The position numbers and the translations under genes were made by a program. From an uncultured Pelagibacteraceae bacterium (GTDB lineage Bacteria; Pseudomonadota; Alphaproteobacteria; Pelagibacterales; Pelagibacteraceae), in contig CACGAM010000004.1 of the NCBI GenBank assembly GCA_902571055.1, forward strand, positions 1-64,000: a stretch of 64,000 bases of DNA, given 5' to 3'. The notes under the pieces were generated by a model. The model was given only the letters and a program-made list of their open reading frames with translations, was not told the origin of the DNA and did no database searches. Positions 33,396 through 45,548 of this stretch are shown here, one piece after another (within the stretch, counting starts at the first letter, position 1; every line of letters begins with the position of its first letter).

Positions 33396-33920
33396 ATGAA
33401 AAATATCTGTGATTGGAATAGCTGTAATAAACCTGGTGAATATAAAGCACCAGTTGAAAGAGATAATAGCAGAAAATATAGGCTATTATGCCTAGAACAT
33501 ATTAGAGAGTTTAACAAAAATTGGAATTATTTTAGAGGTATGGATGACCAACAAATATTTGACTTTATCAAATCTGATCTTACTTGGCATAAGCCAACCC
33601 AAAGTTTCAGTTCATCAGATAATTTTTTTAAAGTATTATGGAATAATGCTCTTAAAAATGAGGGTAGAGATAGAGAAATAGATCCTAGTTTGGACAACAT
33701 GAGACAATTTAGATTTAATCAAAATGATCTGAAGTCTTTTAAAATTTTAGGTCTGAATGTTGGAGTAAAATGGGATAGTATAAATAAAAGATTTAAAAAA
33801 CTTGTCAAAAAATTTCACCCTGATATGAATTCAGGTAATAAAAGTTTTGAGGATAAACTTAAAGTAATTACATTGGCTTATACTCAACTTAAAAACGCTT
33901 ATAGGAAAAAAATTGATTGA
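33396..33920 (+). CDS. J-domain co-chaperone-like protein
   Basis: The 174-residue protein has an N-terminal cysteine-bearing segment ICDWNSCNKPGEYKAPV and a C-terminal J domain with the KKFHPDMNSG (HPD) motif. The centre FKILGLNVGVKWDSINKRF is the usual J-domain front helix. The linker has acidic and aromatic residues and no G/F region. It would recruit DnaK to a client. It overlaps cobS by 8 bases, which suggests it helps assemble or disassemble the CobS/CobT complex. That link is inference. Confidence 0.85.
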   Translation: MKNICDWNSCNKPGEYKAPVERDNSRKYRLLCLEHIREFNKNWNYFRGMDDQQIFDFIKSDLTWHKPTQSFSSSDNFFKVLWNNALKNEGRDREIDPSLDNMRQFRFNQNDLKSFKILGLNVGVKWDSINKRFKKLVKKFHPDMNSGNKSFEDKLKVITLAYTQLKNAYRKKID

Positions 33921-34890
33921 AAATCTTAAAAAAGAACCAGATATAAAAATATCAATTAAACAAACATTCGGAATTGATACCGATCTCGAAGTTGATGCAT
34001 TTTCAGAAAAAAACGAATTGGTTCCTGAAATAGATAAAGATTATGTATTTGATAGAGATACAACTTTAGCAATTTTAAATGGCTTTTCACACAATAAAAA
34101 AGTAATAGTGCACGGTTATCACGGAACTGGAAAAAGTACACATATCACTCAGGTAGCAGCTAGATTAAATTGGCCATGTGTTAGAATAAATTTAGATTCC
34201 CATATCAGCAGAATTGATCTTATAGGAAAGGATGCAATTACACTTAAAGATGGAAAGCAGATAACTGAATTTAAAGAGGGTATACTTCCTTGGTCTTATC
34301 AAAATCCAGTTGCTTTAGTTTTTGACGAATATGATGCTGGCAGAAGTGATGTAATGTTTGTTCTACAAAGAATTTTGGAAAGTGATGGTAATTTTACTCT
34401 TTTGGATAGAAACAAAGTTGTAAAGCAGAATAAATATTTTAGATTATTTGCTACAGCCAACACCATAGGCTTGGGGGACACAACTGGACTTTACACTGGA
34501 ACTCAACAAATAAACCAAGCACAGCTAGACAGATGGGAAATTGTAACTACGCTGAACTACTTAAACCCAGAAAAAGAATTAGAAATAATTTTATCTAAAA
34601 ATAAAAACCTAAATAATGAGTCCGGAAAAGAAAACGTGAAAAATATGATTAAAGTAGCCTCTTTAACTAGAAAGGGATTTATGTCAGGTGATATTTCAAC
34701 CGTAATGAGTCCTCGAACTGTACTCAATTGGTGTAATAATTCAGATATATTTAAAAATATTGGGTATGCATTTAGGGTAACGTTTTTAAATAAATGCGAT
34801 GAAACTGAAAAAAATATAATTGCAGAATATTATCAAAGATGTTTTGGGGATGACCTGCCAGAGTCATTAAAAAATAATCAAGATAAATGA
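33913..34890 (+). CDS. cobS: CobS-type MoxR AAA+ ATPase
   Basis: The start is TTG at 33913, overlapping the J-protein by 8 bases. The 325-residue AAA+ protein has Walker [10 protein letters not shown] (about residues 68-76), [16 protein letters not shown], Walker [12 protein letters not shown], and the sensor-type [10 protein letters not shown]. It matches CobS, one subunit of the ATP-driven Mg/Co-chelatase with CobT. The large CobN chelatase is not in this window, and SAR11 bacteria are generally regarded as not making B12, so a different metal or protein-remodelling job is possible. Confidence 0.88.
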   Translation: MIENLKKEPDIKISIKQTFGIDTDLEVDAFSEKNELVPEIDKDYVFDRDTTLAILNGFSHNKKVIVHGYHGTGKSTHITQVAARLNWPCVRINLDSHISRIDLIGKDAITLKDGKQITEFKEGILPWSYQNPVALVFDEYDAGRSDVMFVLQRILESDGNFTLLDRNKVVKQNKYFRLFATANTIGLGDTTGLYTGTQQINQAQLDRWEIVTTLNYLNPEKELEIILSKNKNLNNESGKENVKNMIKVASLTRKGFMSGDISTVMSPRTVLNWCNNSDIFKNIGYAFRVTFLNKCDETEKNIIAEYYQRCFGDDLPESLKNNQDK

Positions 34891-36674
34891 AAAAAGATGA
34901 GATTTTAAGGGAAAAAATAAAAAGCGCTTTAATAAGCACTTTTAAAGTAATTTCGTTGAAATTCAACAAAGACAAATTAGAAGACTTCGATAAAAAAACT
35001 ACAGACTTTATAGACCAAAAAAATGAAATTATAATAAAAAACTTTGATAATCTTAGAGCGGAGTTTGATTCAAAGGCGTTAAAACAAGGTTACTCAGATA
35101 AAGAAATTTTTAATAATAATTTACCTCAAAACAACAAACAAATAGCTTTGTGCAAAATTGCAGAGAAAATAAGGTGTGAATTTATCGGAATGGATATGTA
35201 CCTTGGTATTAATAAAAATATTAATAATTATTACGACCGTAAAATAAATTTAAATAATAAATTGAAGATCGATACAATTAAAGATGCCCCAGCATCGAAA
35301 GCCTTTGAGCTTTACATGATAAAAAATTTTTTAGATATCAAACTTAATTCCAACAGTCAAAAAATATTAAATTATTGGGAGACAAAATTTGATAATACAA
35401 TAAAAAAACATAAAAAATACTTAATCGAAAATATAAATGATCAAGAGATCTTTAATTCAAAGTTTTCAGAATTAGTAAGTGAGTTAAATTTAGAAGACAT
35501 TGATGAGGACACGAGCCAAAATAATGAGGATGATAAAGATAAACAACAAGATAATTCTAGAAATGATGATGAAAAAGAGAATAACAATAAAGACACATCT
35601 GATGAACAAAATTCAAGTAGTATGGAATTTGAAAGTGACGTGTCTGAATTTAGAATTGATGAACAATTGGATGTCGACGAAAATGTTGATAATTCCTCAA
35701 AAAATATATCACAAAAATTAAATATTATTAAAGATGAAAAAGAATACAAAATATATACTAATAACTTTGATGAGATAGCGAGAGCTGAAAAGTTAGAAAA
35801 CAACGAAGAAATTTCAAAATTGAGAAAAAACCTAGATCAACAACTTTTGAGTTTTAAAGATCTGGTTACTAAGCTTGCAAATAAGTTACAAAGACAACTC
35901 TTGGCAAAACAAAATAGATCTTGGGAATTTGATTTAGAGGAGGGTTTGTTGGATAGCTCTAAATTAACAAGAGTAGTTATTGATCCATATAATTCCTTAT
36001 CATTTAAAAAAGAAAAAGACTTAGAATTTAAAGATACTATAGTAACAATTTTAATTGATAATTCGGGATCTATGCGTGGAAGACCTATTACGATAGCAGC
36101 ATTGTGTGCAGATATTTTATCAAGAACCTTAGAAAGATGTTCTGTAAAAGTCGAGGTTTTAGGTTTTACAACGAAAAATTGGAAAGGTGGTCAAAGTCGT
36201 GAAGATTGGACAAAACAAGGTAAAATTAAAAATCCTGGTAGGTTAAATGATTTGAGACACATTATATACAAGTCAGCTGATAACCATTGGAGGAGATCTA
36301 AAAATAATTTAGGCCTTATGTTAAAAGAGGGATTACTTAAGGAAAATATAGATGGAGAAGCAATAAATTGGGCCTACAACAGACTTCAGAAGAGGGGTGA
36401 AGAGAGAAAAATCCTAATGGTAATTTCAGATGGAGCACCAGTTGATGATTCTACACTATCAGTTAATTCAGGAGATTATTTAGAAAAACATTTAAAAAAA
36501 ATGGTAAAATTAATTGAAAGCAAGGAAGATGTTGAAATCTTAGCAATTGGCATAGGCCACGATGTTTCCAGATATTATAAAAGAGCAATAAAAATTTCAG
36601 ATGTAAATGAGTTGGGAGATGTCATGATAAATCAATTAAGTACTTTATTTGAAAAAGATAGAACTTTAAATTAG
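34887..36674 (+). CDS. cobT: CobT-type VWA-domain protein
   Basis: The 595-residue protein has a helical N-terminal region, a long acidic low-complexity linker (about residues 205-275, full of Asp, Glu, Asn and Ser) and a C-terminal von Willebrand A domain with the MIDAS signature [14 protein letters not shown] (about 386-400) and later [11 protein letters not shown]. This is the CobT/ChlD-like layout that pairs with CobS to form the ATPase ring. It overlaps cobS by 4 bases and converges on the sensor kinase gene by 4. Confidence 0.9.
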   Translation: MKKDEILREKIKSALISTFKVISLKFNKDKLEDFDKKTTDFIDQKNEIIIKNFDNLRAEFDSKALKQGYSDKEIFNNNLPQNNKQIALCKIAEKIRCEFIGMDMYLGINKNINNYYDRKINLNNKLKIDTIKDAPASKAFELYMIKNFLDIKLNSNSQKILNYWETKFDNTIKKHKKYLIENINDQEIFNSKFSELVSELNLEDIDEDTSQNNEDDKDKQQDNSRNDDEKENNNKDTSDEQNSSSMEFESDVSEFRIDEQLDVDENVDNSSKNISQKLNIIKDEKEYKIYTNNFDEIARAEKLENNEEISKLRKNLDQQLLSFKDLVTKLANKLQRQLLAKQNRSWEFDLEEGLLDSSKLTRVVIDPYNSLSFKKEKDLEFKDTIVTILIDNSGSMRGRPITIAALCADILSRTLERCSVKVEVLGFTTKNWKGGQSREDWTKQGKIKNPGRLNDLRHIIYKSADNHWRRSKNNLGLMLKEGLLKENIDGEAINWAYNRLQKRGEERKILMVISDGAPVDDSTLSVNSGDYLEKHLKKMVKLIESKEDVEILAIGIGHDVSRYYKRAIKISDVNELGDVMINQLSTLFEKDRTLN

Positions 36675-37948
36675 ATCCGTTTTAGATCTTTGTTATTCCA
36701 AGCTATATTTACCTCTGCTCCAGTTCTTGTTTCTGAATTTCTAAAAATTATATTAGCTAGATTTTTTTCTAAAAGTGTTTTTCCGATAAAAATTCCTAAT
36801 CCAAGTCCAGACTTAGTTGAATATTCTTTTATTTGAGATTTATTGTATGGCTCACCAATTTTATTAATGACATCTTTTGGGTAACCGGGACCATCATCTT
36901 CAATTATTATTTCGGAGATTTCACTATCACTTTTAATTGTTACAAATATTTTTTTATTAGCAAATTTATTTGCATTACCAATAAAATTTCTAATACCATA
37001 TATAAGCTCAATTGATTTAGTTATTTGGAATGGGTTTGAGTCTTGCTCAAGGTTAACAACAAACATTTTTTTAGATATTTCCTCAAAAGATTTTATTATT
37101 TCATTGACATAATCTGCCAAACTAAGATTTTGATTAATAAAATCATCTTTTACAAGTGGATCAATTGTAAGTTTTTTCAGAATATTTTCGCATCTTTCAA
37201 CTTGACTGATCAGTAGTTCAATATCTTTTCTATGATCTAAATTTTTACCGAGTGATTTGTTCAGCTCATTAGAGATCACTTTTATGGTTGATAATGGAGT
37301 TCCAAGTGAATGTGCTGCTGCTGCTGCTTGTCCACCTAATGAAACCAGGACATGCTCTTTCGAAATTACCTCTTGAATTTTATCTAAAGCATTTTTTCTT
37401 ATTCTATTTTCTTTACCAAATAGAATTGCAAAGTAATTTAAAAAAATTAAAGCAATTATCAATCCTAAAGGTATTGAGTAATAGTAATAATTACTTAATT
37501 TATAATCATTTAATGGAGAGGGTAACTCTTGATGGTATAATGTCAAAACTGAGATAGATAGAATTGTTACTAAAATTAATATCAGATTTGTTTTAATATT
37601 TAGGTTGGATGAAGCGAAAACACTTGGAATTATTAAAAATACAGAAAAAGGATTTAAAATCCCACCAGTTAAATATAGCAGCAGACTTAATTGAAGAATA
37701 TCGGCTAATAAATAATAAAAAGCAATTTTGTTGGAAAGTTGGGTACTTCTATTATAATTTATTAAGATAATGTTACTGACGGCTCCAAATGCTACAATTG
37801 CGTTAGATAAAATATAATTAAATTCAAATTTAAATATGAAAGCTACTATATTAATTGTAAGAAATTGACCAATTATACCGATCCATCTTAAATTTATATA
37901 TGTAGACTTATTTAAAAAATAATTACTTGAACTATTAATGATCTCCAT
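36671..37948 (-). CDS. regB: RegB/PrrB-type redox sensor histidine kinase
   Basis: The 425-residue kinase has about six membrane helices in the first half, with the quinone-site phrase GGILNPF as in RegB. The H-box is [17 protein letters not shown] (usual AHELGTP), and the redox-box cysteine is retained in [11 protein letters not shown]. The HATPase domain shows [11 protein letters not shown] (N-box), EDDGPGYP and [12 protein letters not shown]. It likely senses respiratory redox state. A RegA response regulator is not next to it here. It abuts gyrB by one base and overlaps the cobT 3' end. Confidence 0.87.
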   Translation of the reverse strand: MEIINSSSNYFLNKSTYINLRWIGIIGQFLTINIVAFIFKFEFNYILSNAIVAFGAVSNIILINYNRSTQLSNKIAFYYLLADILQLSLLLYLTGGILNPFSVFLIIPSVFASSNLNIKTNLILILVTILSISVLTLYHQELPSPLNDYKLSNYYYYSIPLGLIIALIFLNYFAILFGKENRIRKNALDKIQEVISKEHVLVSLGGQAAAAAHSLGTPLSTIKVISNELNKSLGKNLDHRKDIELLISQVERCENILKKLTIDPLVKDDFINQNLSLADYVNEIIKSFEEISKKMFVVNLEQDSNPFQITKSIELIYGIRNFIGNANKFANKKIFVTIKSDSEISEIIIEDDGPGYPKDVINKIGEPYNKSQIKEYSTKSGLGLGIFIGKTLLEKNLANIIFRNSETRTGAEVNIAWNNKDLKRI

Positions 37949-37949
37949 T

Positions 37950-40016
<2,067 letters not shown>

Positions 40017-40171
40017 TTATATCATTAATACCTTTTTTTTTAAAAAATATTTCAAAAGGGTTAATTAAATAGTTATTGAAATTCAATGTTAATTGCACCA
40101 GAAATAAATATTTTTACTCACTATTCAAAAATTCAATTTTTAAGCAAATTATCTATTGTTAAATTAAAAAA

Positions 40172-40261
40172 TGGCGGAGAGAATGGGATTCGAACCCATG
40201 AAAGAGTTTCCCCTTTACACGCTTTCCAAGCGTGCGCCTTAAACCACTCGGCCATCTCTCC
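40172..40261 (-). tRNA. tRNA-Ser(GGA)
   Basis: A 90-base class II tRNA on the minus strand: acceptor GGAGAGA/TCTCTCC, D-arm GCCGAGTGGTTTAAGGC, anticodon loop TTGGAAA (anticodon GGA), long variable arm, T-loop TTCGAAT, discriminator G and encoded CCA. The track's 359-codon ORF runs antisense through it. The gene borders the glycan island, as tRNAs at variable regions often do. Confidence 0.95.
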
Positions 40262-40316
40262 TGAATTATTTTCTACTTTACATTATATATATAAACTTAA
40301 TAATGTATTTATTTTC

Positions 40317-41165
40317 ATGAAAAAGATACTAATTACAGGAACAAGTGGTTTTTTAGGATCGAATATTTTAAGAAGTTTGGTTAGATCAAATACTGTGTAC
40401 GCAACTACAAGAAAAAAAATAATATCAAATCATAAAAATCTTAAATATATATTTTTTTACAATCACTCAGATTTAATTAAAAAATTAAAAAAAATTAGAG
40501 TCGATGCAGTTATTCATTGTGCTACTCACTATATTAAAACACACCGAAGTAATGATATACCTAAAATAACTAAATCTAATATAGAGTTTGGTAATATTAT
40601 ATTAGAAAATTTAAATAAAATGAGAGTAAAAAAGTTTATAAATTTTTGTACTGTTTGGCAAAATTACAATTCAAAGAAAAATCAACCATATAATCTTTAT
40701 GCTGCATCAAAAAATGCATTTATAGAAATTGTAAATTATTATAAAAAAATTAATAGAAAAACGAACTTTTATAACATTTATATTGCTGATACATTTGGTA
40801 ATAATGATAGAAGGAAAAAGTTAGTTAATATATTAAAAAATGGTGAAAGAAATGATAAAAAAATTCTAATCGAGTCCAGAAATCTCGCTTTAAATTTACT
40901 TGATGTAAAAGATGTAACCAATGCAATCCTTGTTATTGTGAAAAAGAAAATTAAAGATGGTGATTACAATTTAATTAACAATAAGAATTTTAATATTTTC
41001 AAATTAATTAAACGTTTAAATAAAAACAAAAAATTTAAAAAGAAAATAATTTGGGCTGGAAGTAAGAAAATAAATAATAAGATTTTTAAAATTAAAAAAC
41101 TTCCTTATTGGAAGCCTAAATATAGTACTTTCGAAGATCTTACAAATTTTATAATTGGTAAATGA
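40317..41165 (+). CDS. NAD-dependent sugar epimerase/dehydratase (extended SDR)
   Basis: I start at the ATG at 40317 (MKKILITGTSGFLGSN); the track's upstream 77 codons are antisense to tRNA-Ser and not real. The 282-residue product has the Rossmann GTSGFLGSN motif, VDAVIHCATH, the catalytic YAASK (within NLYAASKNAF) and a typical C-terminal substrate domain. It probably makes a nucleotide-sugar precursor for the neighbouring glycosyltransferases. The exact sugar is not known. It overlaps the GT17 gene by 4 bases. Confidence 0.85.
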   Translation: MKKILITGTSGFLGSNILRSLVRSNTVYATTRKKIISNHKNLKYIFFYNHSDLIKKLKKIRVDAVIHCATHYIKTHRSNDIPKITKSNIEFGNIILENLNKMRVKKFINFCTVWQNYNSKKNQPYNLYAASKNAFIEIVNYYKKINRKTNFYNIYIADTFGNNDRRKKLVNILKNGERNDKKILIESRNLALNLLDVKDVTNAILVIVKKKIKDGDYNLINNKNFNIFKLIKRLNKNKKFKKKIIWAGSKKINNKIFKIKKLPYWKPKYSTFEDLTNFIIGK

Positions 41166-41962
41166 AAATATTTGATACAATAACTTTTTTTAGAGAAAAC
41201 TTTATTACAAATCTTAGATTTGAAATATTAAATGAAGTAGTTGACTATTTTGTTATTTGTGAGTCTAAATATGATCATCAAGGTAAAGAAAAAAAATTAA
41301 ATTTTTATTTAAAAAATCAAGGATTTAAAAAAAAAATTATATACTTAGTTTTAGATAAGCCATTTAGAATAGGAAATTCTGCTTGGCAAAATCAAGCGTT
41401 GCAAAGAGAGTATATATTGAATGGTTTAAAAGACGCAAAAAAAGATGATTATATTATGTTTTCTGATCCTGATGAAATTCCTGATCCAAAAAAAATAAAT
41501 GAAGTAAAATTAAAAAAAAAGTATGGAATTTTTTTACAAAAGTGTTTTTGTTATAAGTTTAATTTGTATAACAAATATGAAAGTCCATGGGAAGGCACAA
41601 GAATATGTCAATTCAAAAACCTAAGTTCGGTGGATTATTTAAGACAAAAGATATTATCTAAAAATCTCTCCTCCCCATTCTGGAAGTTTTATAAAAATAA
41701 AAGTATTGAATTAATTGACAACGGAGGATGGCATTTTAATTCACTATTTACGCCGGAAGATATTTCGTTAAAACTTAAAACTTTTGCACATGATGAATTT
41801 TCGAACCCAATTTATTCAGATGTCGAAGTCATAAGAAAAAATATATTAGAAAAAAAAGATCTTTTTAAAAGAGGGTGGAATTATCAGAAAATTGATCTAG
41901 ATGAAACATTTCCAAGTCATATTTATAAAAACAAAAAACTTTTTAAAGAATGGATAGTATAA
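41162..41962 (+). CDS. Glycosyltransferase family 17-like
   Basis: The 266-residue protein begins MKIFDTITFFRENFITNLRF, then VICESKYDHQGKEK, and a metal-binding SDPDEIPDP motif, characteristic of GT17 (N-acetylglucosaminyltransferase relatives). The end has NGGWHFNSLFTPE, another family phrase. It likely attaches a sugar to a surface glycan. It overlaps the epimerase by 4 bases. The methyltransferase follows after 1 base. Confidence 0.82.
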   Translation: MKIFDTITFFRENFITNLRFEILNEVVDYFVICESKYDHQGKEKKLNFYLKNQGFKKKIIYLVLDKPFRIGNSAWQNQALQREYILNGLKDAKKDDYIMFSDPDEIPDPKKINEVKLKKKYGIFLQKCFCYKFNLYNKYESPWEGTRICQFKNLSSVDYLRQKILSKNLSSPFWKFYKNKSIELIDNGGWHFNSLFTPEDISLKLKTFAHDEFSNPIYSDVEVIRKNILEKKDLFKRGWNYQKIDLDETFPSHIYKNKKLFKEWIV

Positions 41963-41963
41963 G

Positions 41964-42650
41964 TTGGAAAAAATTAATAAATTAAAATTTAAATTTAATA
42001 AGTTATTTTATTTCCTTTTCAAAGAAAGATTTAATAAAACTATTGACTTCTCTTTTCCTAAGAATATTAATAGATGGGATCTAATCAAAGATATAATAAA
42101 TTTAAAAGGCTATAGGTCTTATTTAGAGCTTGGTTGTGACGATGACCATTCATTTGAGAAAATAAAGATTGATTATAAAATTGGTGTCGATCCATATTCT
42201 GGTGGTAATTTCAAAGGTACGAGTGATTTTTTTTTCTCACAAAATAAAAAGAAATTTGACTGTATATTTATTGATGGTTTACATGAATATAAACAAGTTT
42301 GTAAAGATATTCAAAATTCATTAGACTGTTTAGAGGATAATGGGATTATTCTTTTACATGACAGCTTGCCAGCAACAATTCATCAACAAGCTGTACCAAG
42401 ATACAAAATAATTTGGAATGGAGATGTATGGAAAGCTGTGGTTAATTTTAGAACGAAATTGGACTGTGATATAGTAACATGTAAAATAGATCATGGGGTA
42501 TCTTTGGTAAGAAAGGTTAAAAATAAAAAAAAATTGGTAATTAATGTCAAAAATTTTCAAAATCTTAAATTTGAGGAATTTTATAATAATTATAAAAATT
42601 ATTTAAGAGTTTTAGACTATGAAAATGTAATTAAATATATTCAGAATTAA
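41964..42650 (+). CDS. Class I SAM-dependent methyltransferase
   Basis: The 228-residue protein uses a TTG start at 41964. It shows YLELGCDDDHSF (motif I), KFDCIFIDGLHEYKQVCKDI, and LEDNGIILLHDSLP (post-motif), typical of the glycan-island methyltransferase group (Methyltransf_24-like). It probably methylates a sugar or glycolipid. Its 3' end overlaps the convergent GT61 gene by 4 bases. Confidence 0.8.
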   Translation: MEKINKLKFKFNKLFYFLFKERFNKTIDFSFPKNINRWDLIKDIINLKGYRSYLELGCDDDHSFEKIKIDYKIGVDPYSGGNFKGTSDFFFSQNKKKFDCIFIDGLHEYKQVCKDIQNSLDCLEDNGIILLHDSLPATIHQQAVPRYKIIWNGDVWKAVVNFRTKLDCDIVTCKIDHGVSLVRKVKNKKKLVINVKNFQNLKFEEFYNNYKNYLRVLDYENVIKYIQN

Positions 42651-43726
42651 ATAAATTTTTTTAAGATTTCTAAATCTAGATAAATATCTCCATTCAAATT
42701 GTCTTTAATCTTATTTAAATAAATTGACTTATAATTTAAATTGTTTATCCGGCTAATTCTTTTAAAAAGTTTATTGGAATTATCTTTTGGAATTATCTCA
42801 ACTATTTTTGTATCTTTAGCACAAAACACAATGTTTGTTAAACCAGCTCCATGGGGTGCTATAACTTTACTACAATTTTTAAAAACTGAAACCTGCTCAG
42901 AAAAGGTTAGCTCACTAAGTTTTATACATTTATAACTTTTTTTGATTAAAAATTTTTTAATTTCTTCATTATTAATAAGCTTACAGTGTGTATTTTTTGA
43001 GTCACTTCGATCTATAAAAATTTTTTTTATTTTCTTTTTCGGATTATTTACTTTCTTTAAAAATTCTTTTCTAAGGTATCTTATTATCCAGGTAGGTATT
43101 TTACTTTGCGAATTAAAAAAAGATTTATTAAAATAATATGGATGCGATACAGCAATTAATTTATCTACCATTAAATATCTTTTGTAGTTTGAGTCTATAA
43201 ATTTATGACTTTCTACTCCAAGTAATTTTAAAGTTTGTTTCTGAAAAGAATTTAGTCTTGTAAAATAAAAATAATCAATTTTGTTAAGTGCATATAAATT
43301 TGATATAAGCTTGATTTTAGGAATTATATCTAACATCCAATGAGCATAATTGTGATGGCCACTAGCCCCTTGAGTTAGAACCGCTACATTACCATTAACT
43401 TTCTTTAAAAATTTAGAAATACCAGACTTAAGGACCTCATTTTCAGAATTTTTTAAAAAACCATTTATTTGTTGAAATGATGCATTTTTGATCAAAAAGT
43501 TGTCAGAAATTATACTTACATTTTCAACGTAATTGGTAAAAATCTTCCCATTTACAATTTCATATAATTTATATTTATATTTTTTTAAATTAACTCCATT
43601 TATAAAATTAATTTCAGAAACTTTTAAATTTTTTACTTTTTTATTTGGTAATAAAATCTTACCATTTATTTTTAAAAATATGAATTTGATAAGATTTTTA
43701 TAAATATTCTTAATTAGATTTTTCAT
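42647..43726 (-). CDS. Glycosyltransferase family 61 protein
   Basis: The 359-residue protein contains GASGHHNYAHWMLDIIPK, IFIDRSDSKNTHCKLINNEE and VIAPHGAGLTNIVFCA, the three signatures of GT61 (DUF563). It is the only gene of the island on the minus strand and lies 15 bases after lepA's 3' side. It likely acts on surface glycan. The N-terminus is basic (MKNLIKNIYKNLIK) and may associate with the membrane. Confidence 0.82.
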   Translation of the reverse strand: MKNLIKNIYKNLIKFIFLKINGKILLPNKKVKNLKVSEINFINGVNLKKYKYKLYEIVNGKIFTNYVENVSIISDNFLIKNASFQQINGFLKNSENEVLKSGISKFLKKVNGNVAVLTQGASGHHNYAHWMLDIIPKIKLISNLYALNKIDYFYFTRLNSFQKQTLKLLGVESHKFIDSNYKRYLMVDKLIAVSHPYYFNKSFFNSQSKIPTWIIRYLRKEFLKKVNNPKKKIKKIFIDRSDSKNTHCKLINNEEIKKFLIKKSYKCIKLSELTFSEQVSVFKNCSKVIAPHGAGLTNIVFCAKDTKIVEIIPKDNSNKLFKRISRINNLNYKSIYLNKIKDNLNGDIYLDLEILKKFI

Positions 43727-43741
43727 TAAACTATAAAATAT

Positions 43742-45547
43742 TTATTCTTTATTTATCTTAAGCACTCCAATAAATGCCTCTTGAGGAATCTCTACTTTTC
43801 CGAATTGTTTAGATCTTGCTTTTCCTTTTTTTTGTTTATCAAGCAGTTTTCTTTTTCTGTCTCTTGCACCACCTCCATGAATTTTTGTAAGAACATCTTT
43901 TTTGAAACCTTTTATTGTCTCTCTGGCAATTATCTTACCACCTATTGCGGCTTGCACAGGTATCATAAAATTATGTCTTGGTATTAAATCTTTTAATTTT
44001 TCACAGACCTCTCTTCCTATTGTTTGTGCAAAATCTTTATGCACCATCATTGCTAAGGCATCTACAGGCTCAGAATTTACAAGTATTCCCATTTTAACTA
44101 GGTCGCCTTCTTTGTGACCGATAATTTCGTAATCAAAACTCGCATAACCACTTGTCATCGATTTTAATCTATCATTAAAATCAAACACAACTTCATTTAG
44201 TGGAATCTCATAATTTATAACTGCCCTATTACCTGAATAACTTAAATTTGTCTGAATTCCTCTTTTATTTTGGCAAAGCTTCATTATCGATCCTAAATAT
44301 TGATCAGGAGTAATTATAGTAGCTTTAATCCACGGTTCCTCTATCATTTTGATTAAAGTTGGGTCTGGTAAATTAGATGGGTTCTGTAAATTTTTAATTT
44401 CACTGTTATTCATGTGTACTTTGTACACAACACCTGGAGTAGTAGTTAACAAATTTATGTCAAATTCTCTCTCGAGCCTCTCTGTAACTATTTCTAAATG
44501 TAATAAACCTAAAAAACCACACCTAAAACCAAGTCCTAATGCTGATGAAGTTTCAGCCTCATAGGTAAAACTTGCATCATTCAACTTTAATTTTGCTAAG
44601 CCATCTTTTAGTTTTTGATATTCAGAACTATCAACTGGAAATAGGCCACAAAAAACAACAGGTTTACTTGGCTTAAAACCCGGCAATGCATCATTGAGTG
44701 GGTTGTTTGCATCGCAAATTGTGTCACCAACTTTTGTATCTGAAAGTTCTTTTATACCCGTTGTAATAAATCCAATTTCTCCAGCATTCAGATCCTGCAC
44801 ATCTTCTGGTTTTGGTGTAAATACCCCAACCTTTTCTATAAAGTATTCTTTATTATTCGACATCATCTTTATCTTCATATTTTTTTTTAATTTCCCATCA
44901 ATAACCCTTACTAGGATAACAACTCCAAGGTAAGTATCATACCAACTATCAACTAATAAGCATTTAAGCTTTTCGTTTATTTGCCCTTTAGGGCTTGGTA
45001 ATATCTCAATAATCTTTTCTAATATTTCATCTACTCCCTCACCAGTCTTACCAGAGCATGGAACAGAATTTTTAGTATCAATTCCTATAACATCCTCAAT
45101 TTGTTTATTTGATCTATCTAAATCTGATGCAGGTAAATCAATCTTATTTAAAATAGGTATAATCTCATGATTTGAATCTAAAGCTTGATATACATTTGCT
45201 AATGTTTGTGCCTCTACACCTTGAGTACTGTCAACAATTAATATTGATCCTTCACATGCATACAAAGATCTACTCACTTCGTAACTAAAGTCGACATGTC
45301 CAGGTGTATCTATAATATTTAAAATGTACTCTTTTCCAGACTTTGATTTATAATTTAACTTAACAGTCTGTGCCTTTATTGTTATCCCTCTTTCTCTTTC
45401 AATATCCATAGAATCAAGAACTTGTGCTTTCATTTCTCTATCTGTAAGACCGCCACATTTATGTATAATACGATCAGCTATTGTTGACTTACCATGATCA
45501 ATATGCGCTATTATTGCAAAATTTCTTATATTTTCAATTGATGACAT
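43742..45547 (-). CDS. lepA: Elongation factor 4 (back-translocase LepA)
   Basis: This 601-residue GTPase has the P-loop [25 protein letters not shown] and NKIDLPASD. The EF4-specific C-terminus with [19 protein letters not shown] is complete. It rescues ribosomes by back-translocation and stress control. It is the last gene of the translation cluster, one base after pheT. Confidence 0.97.
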   Translation of the reverse strand: MSSIENIRNFAIIAHIDHGKSTIADRIIHKCGGLTDREMKAQVLDSMDIERERGITIKAQTVKLNYKSKSGKEYILNIIDTPGHVDFSYEVSRSLYACEGSILIVDSTQGVEAQTLANVYQALDSNHEIIPILNKIDLPASDLDRSNKQIEDVIGIDTKNSVPCSGKTGEGVDEILEKIIEILPSPKGQINEKLKCLLVDSWYDTYLGVVILVRVIDGKLKKNMKIKMMSNNKEYFIEKVGVFTPKPEDVQDLNAGEIGFITTGIKELSDTKVGDTICDANNPLNDALPGFKPSKPVVFCGLFPVDSSEYQKLKDGLAKLKLNDASFTYEAETSSALGLGFRCGFLGLLHLEIVTERLEREFDINLLTTTPGVVYKVHMNNSEIKNLQNPSNLPDPTLIKMIEEPWIKATIITPDQYLGSIMKLCQNKRGIQTNLSYSGNRAVINYEIPLNEVVFDFNDRLKSMTSGYASFDYEIIGHKEGDLVKMGILVNSEPVDALAMMVHKDFAQTIGREVCEKLKDLIPRHNFMIPVQAAIGGKIIARETIKGFKKDVLTKIHGGGARDRKRKLLDKQKKGKARSKQFGKVEIPQEAFIGVLKINKE

Positions 45548-45548
45548 T

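Noticed and set aside
35500-35721. 73-codon ORF inside cobT
   Set aside because: It is an alternative frame of the acidic low-complexity linker of cobT.
40075-40087. ATTGAAATTCAAT palindrome upstream of gyrB
   Set aside because: Short, AT-rich and isolated; expected by chance in this composition.
40086-40316. Upstream 77 codons of the 359-residue ORF
   Set aside because: They run antisense through tRNA-Ser(GGA); the epimerase starts at the ATG at 40317.
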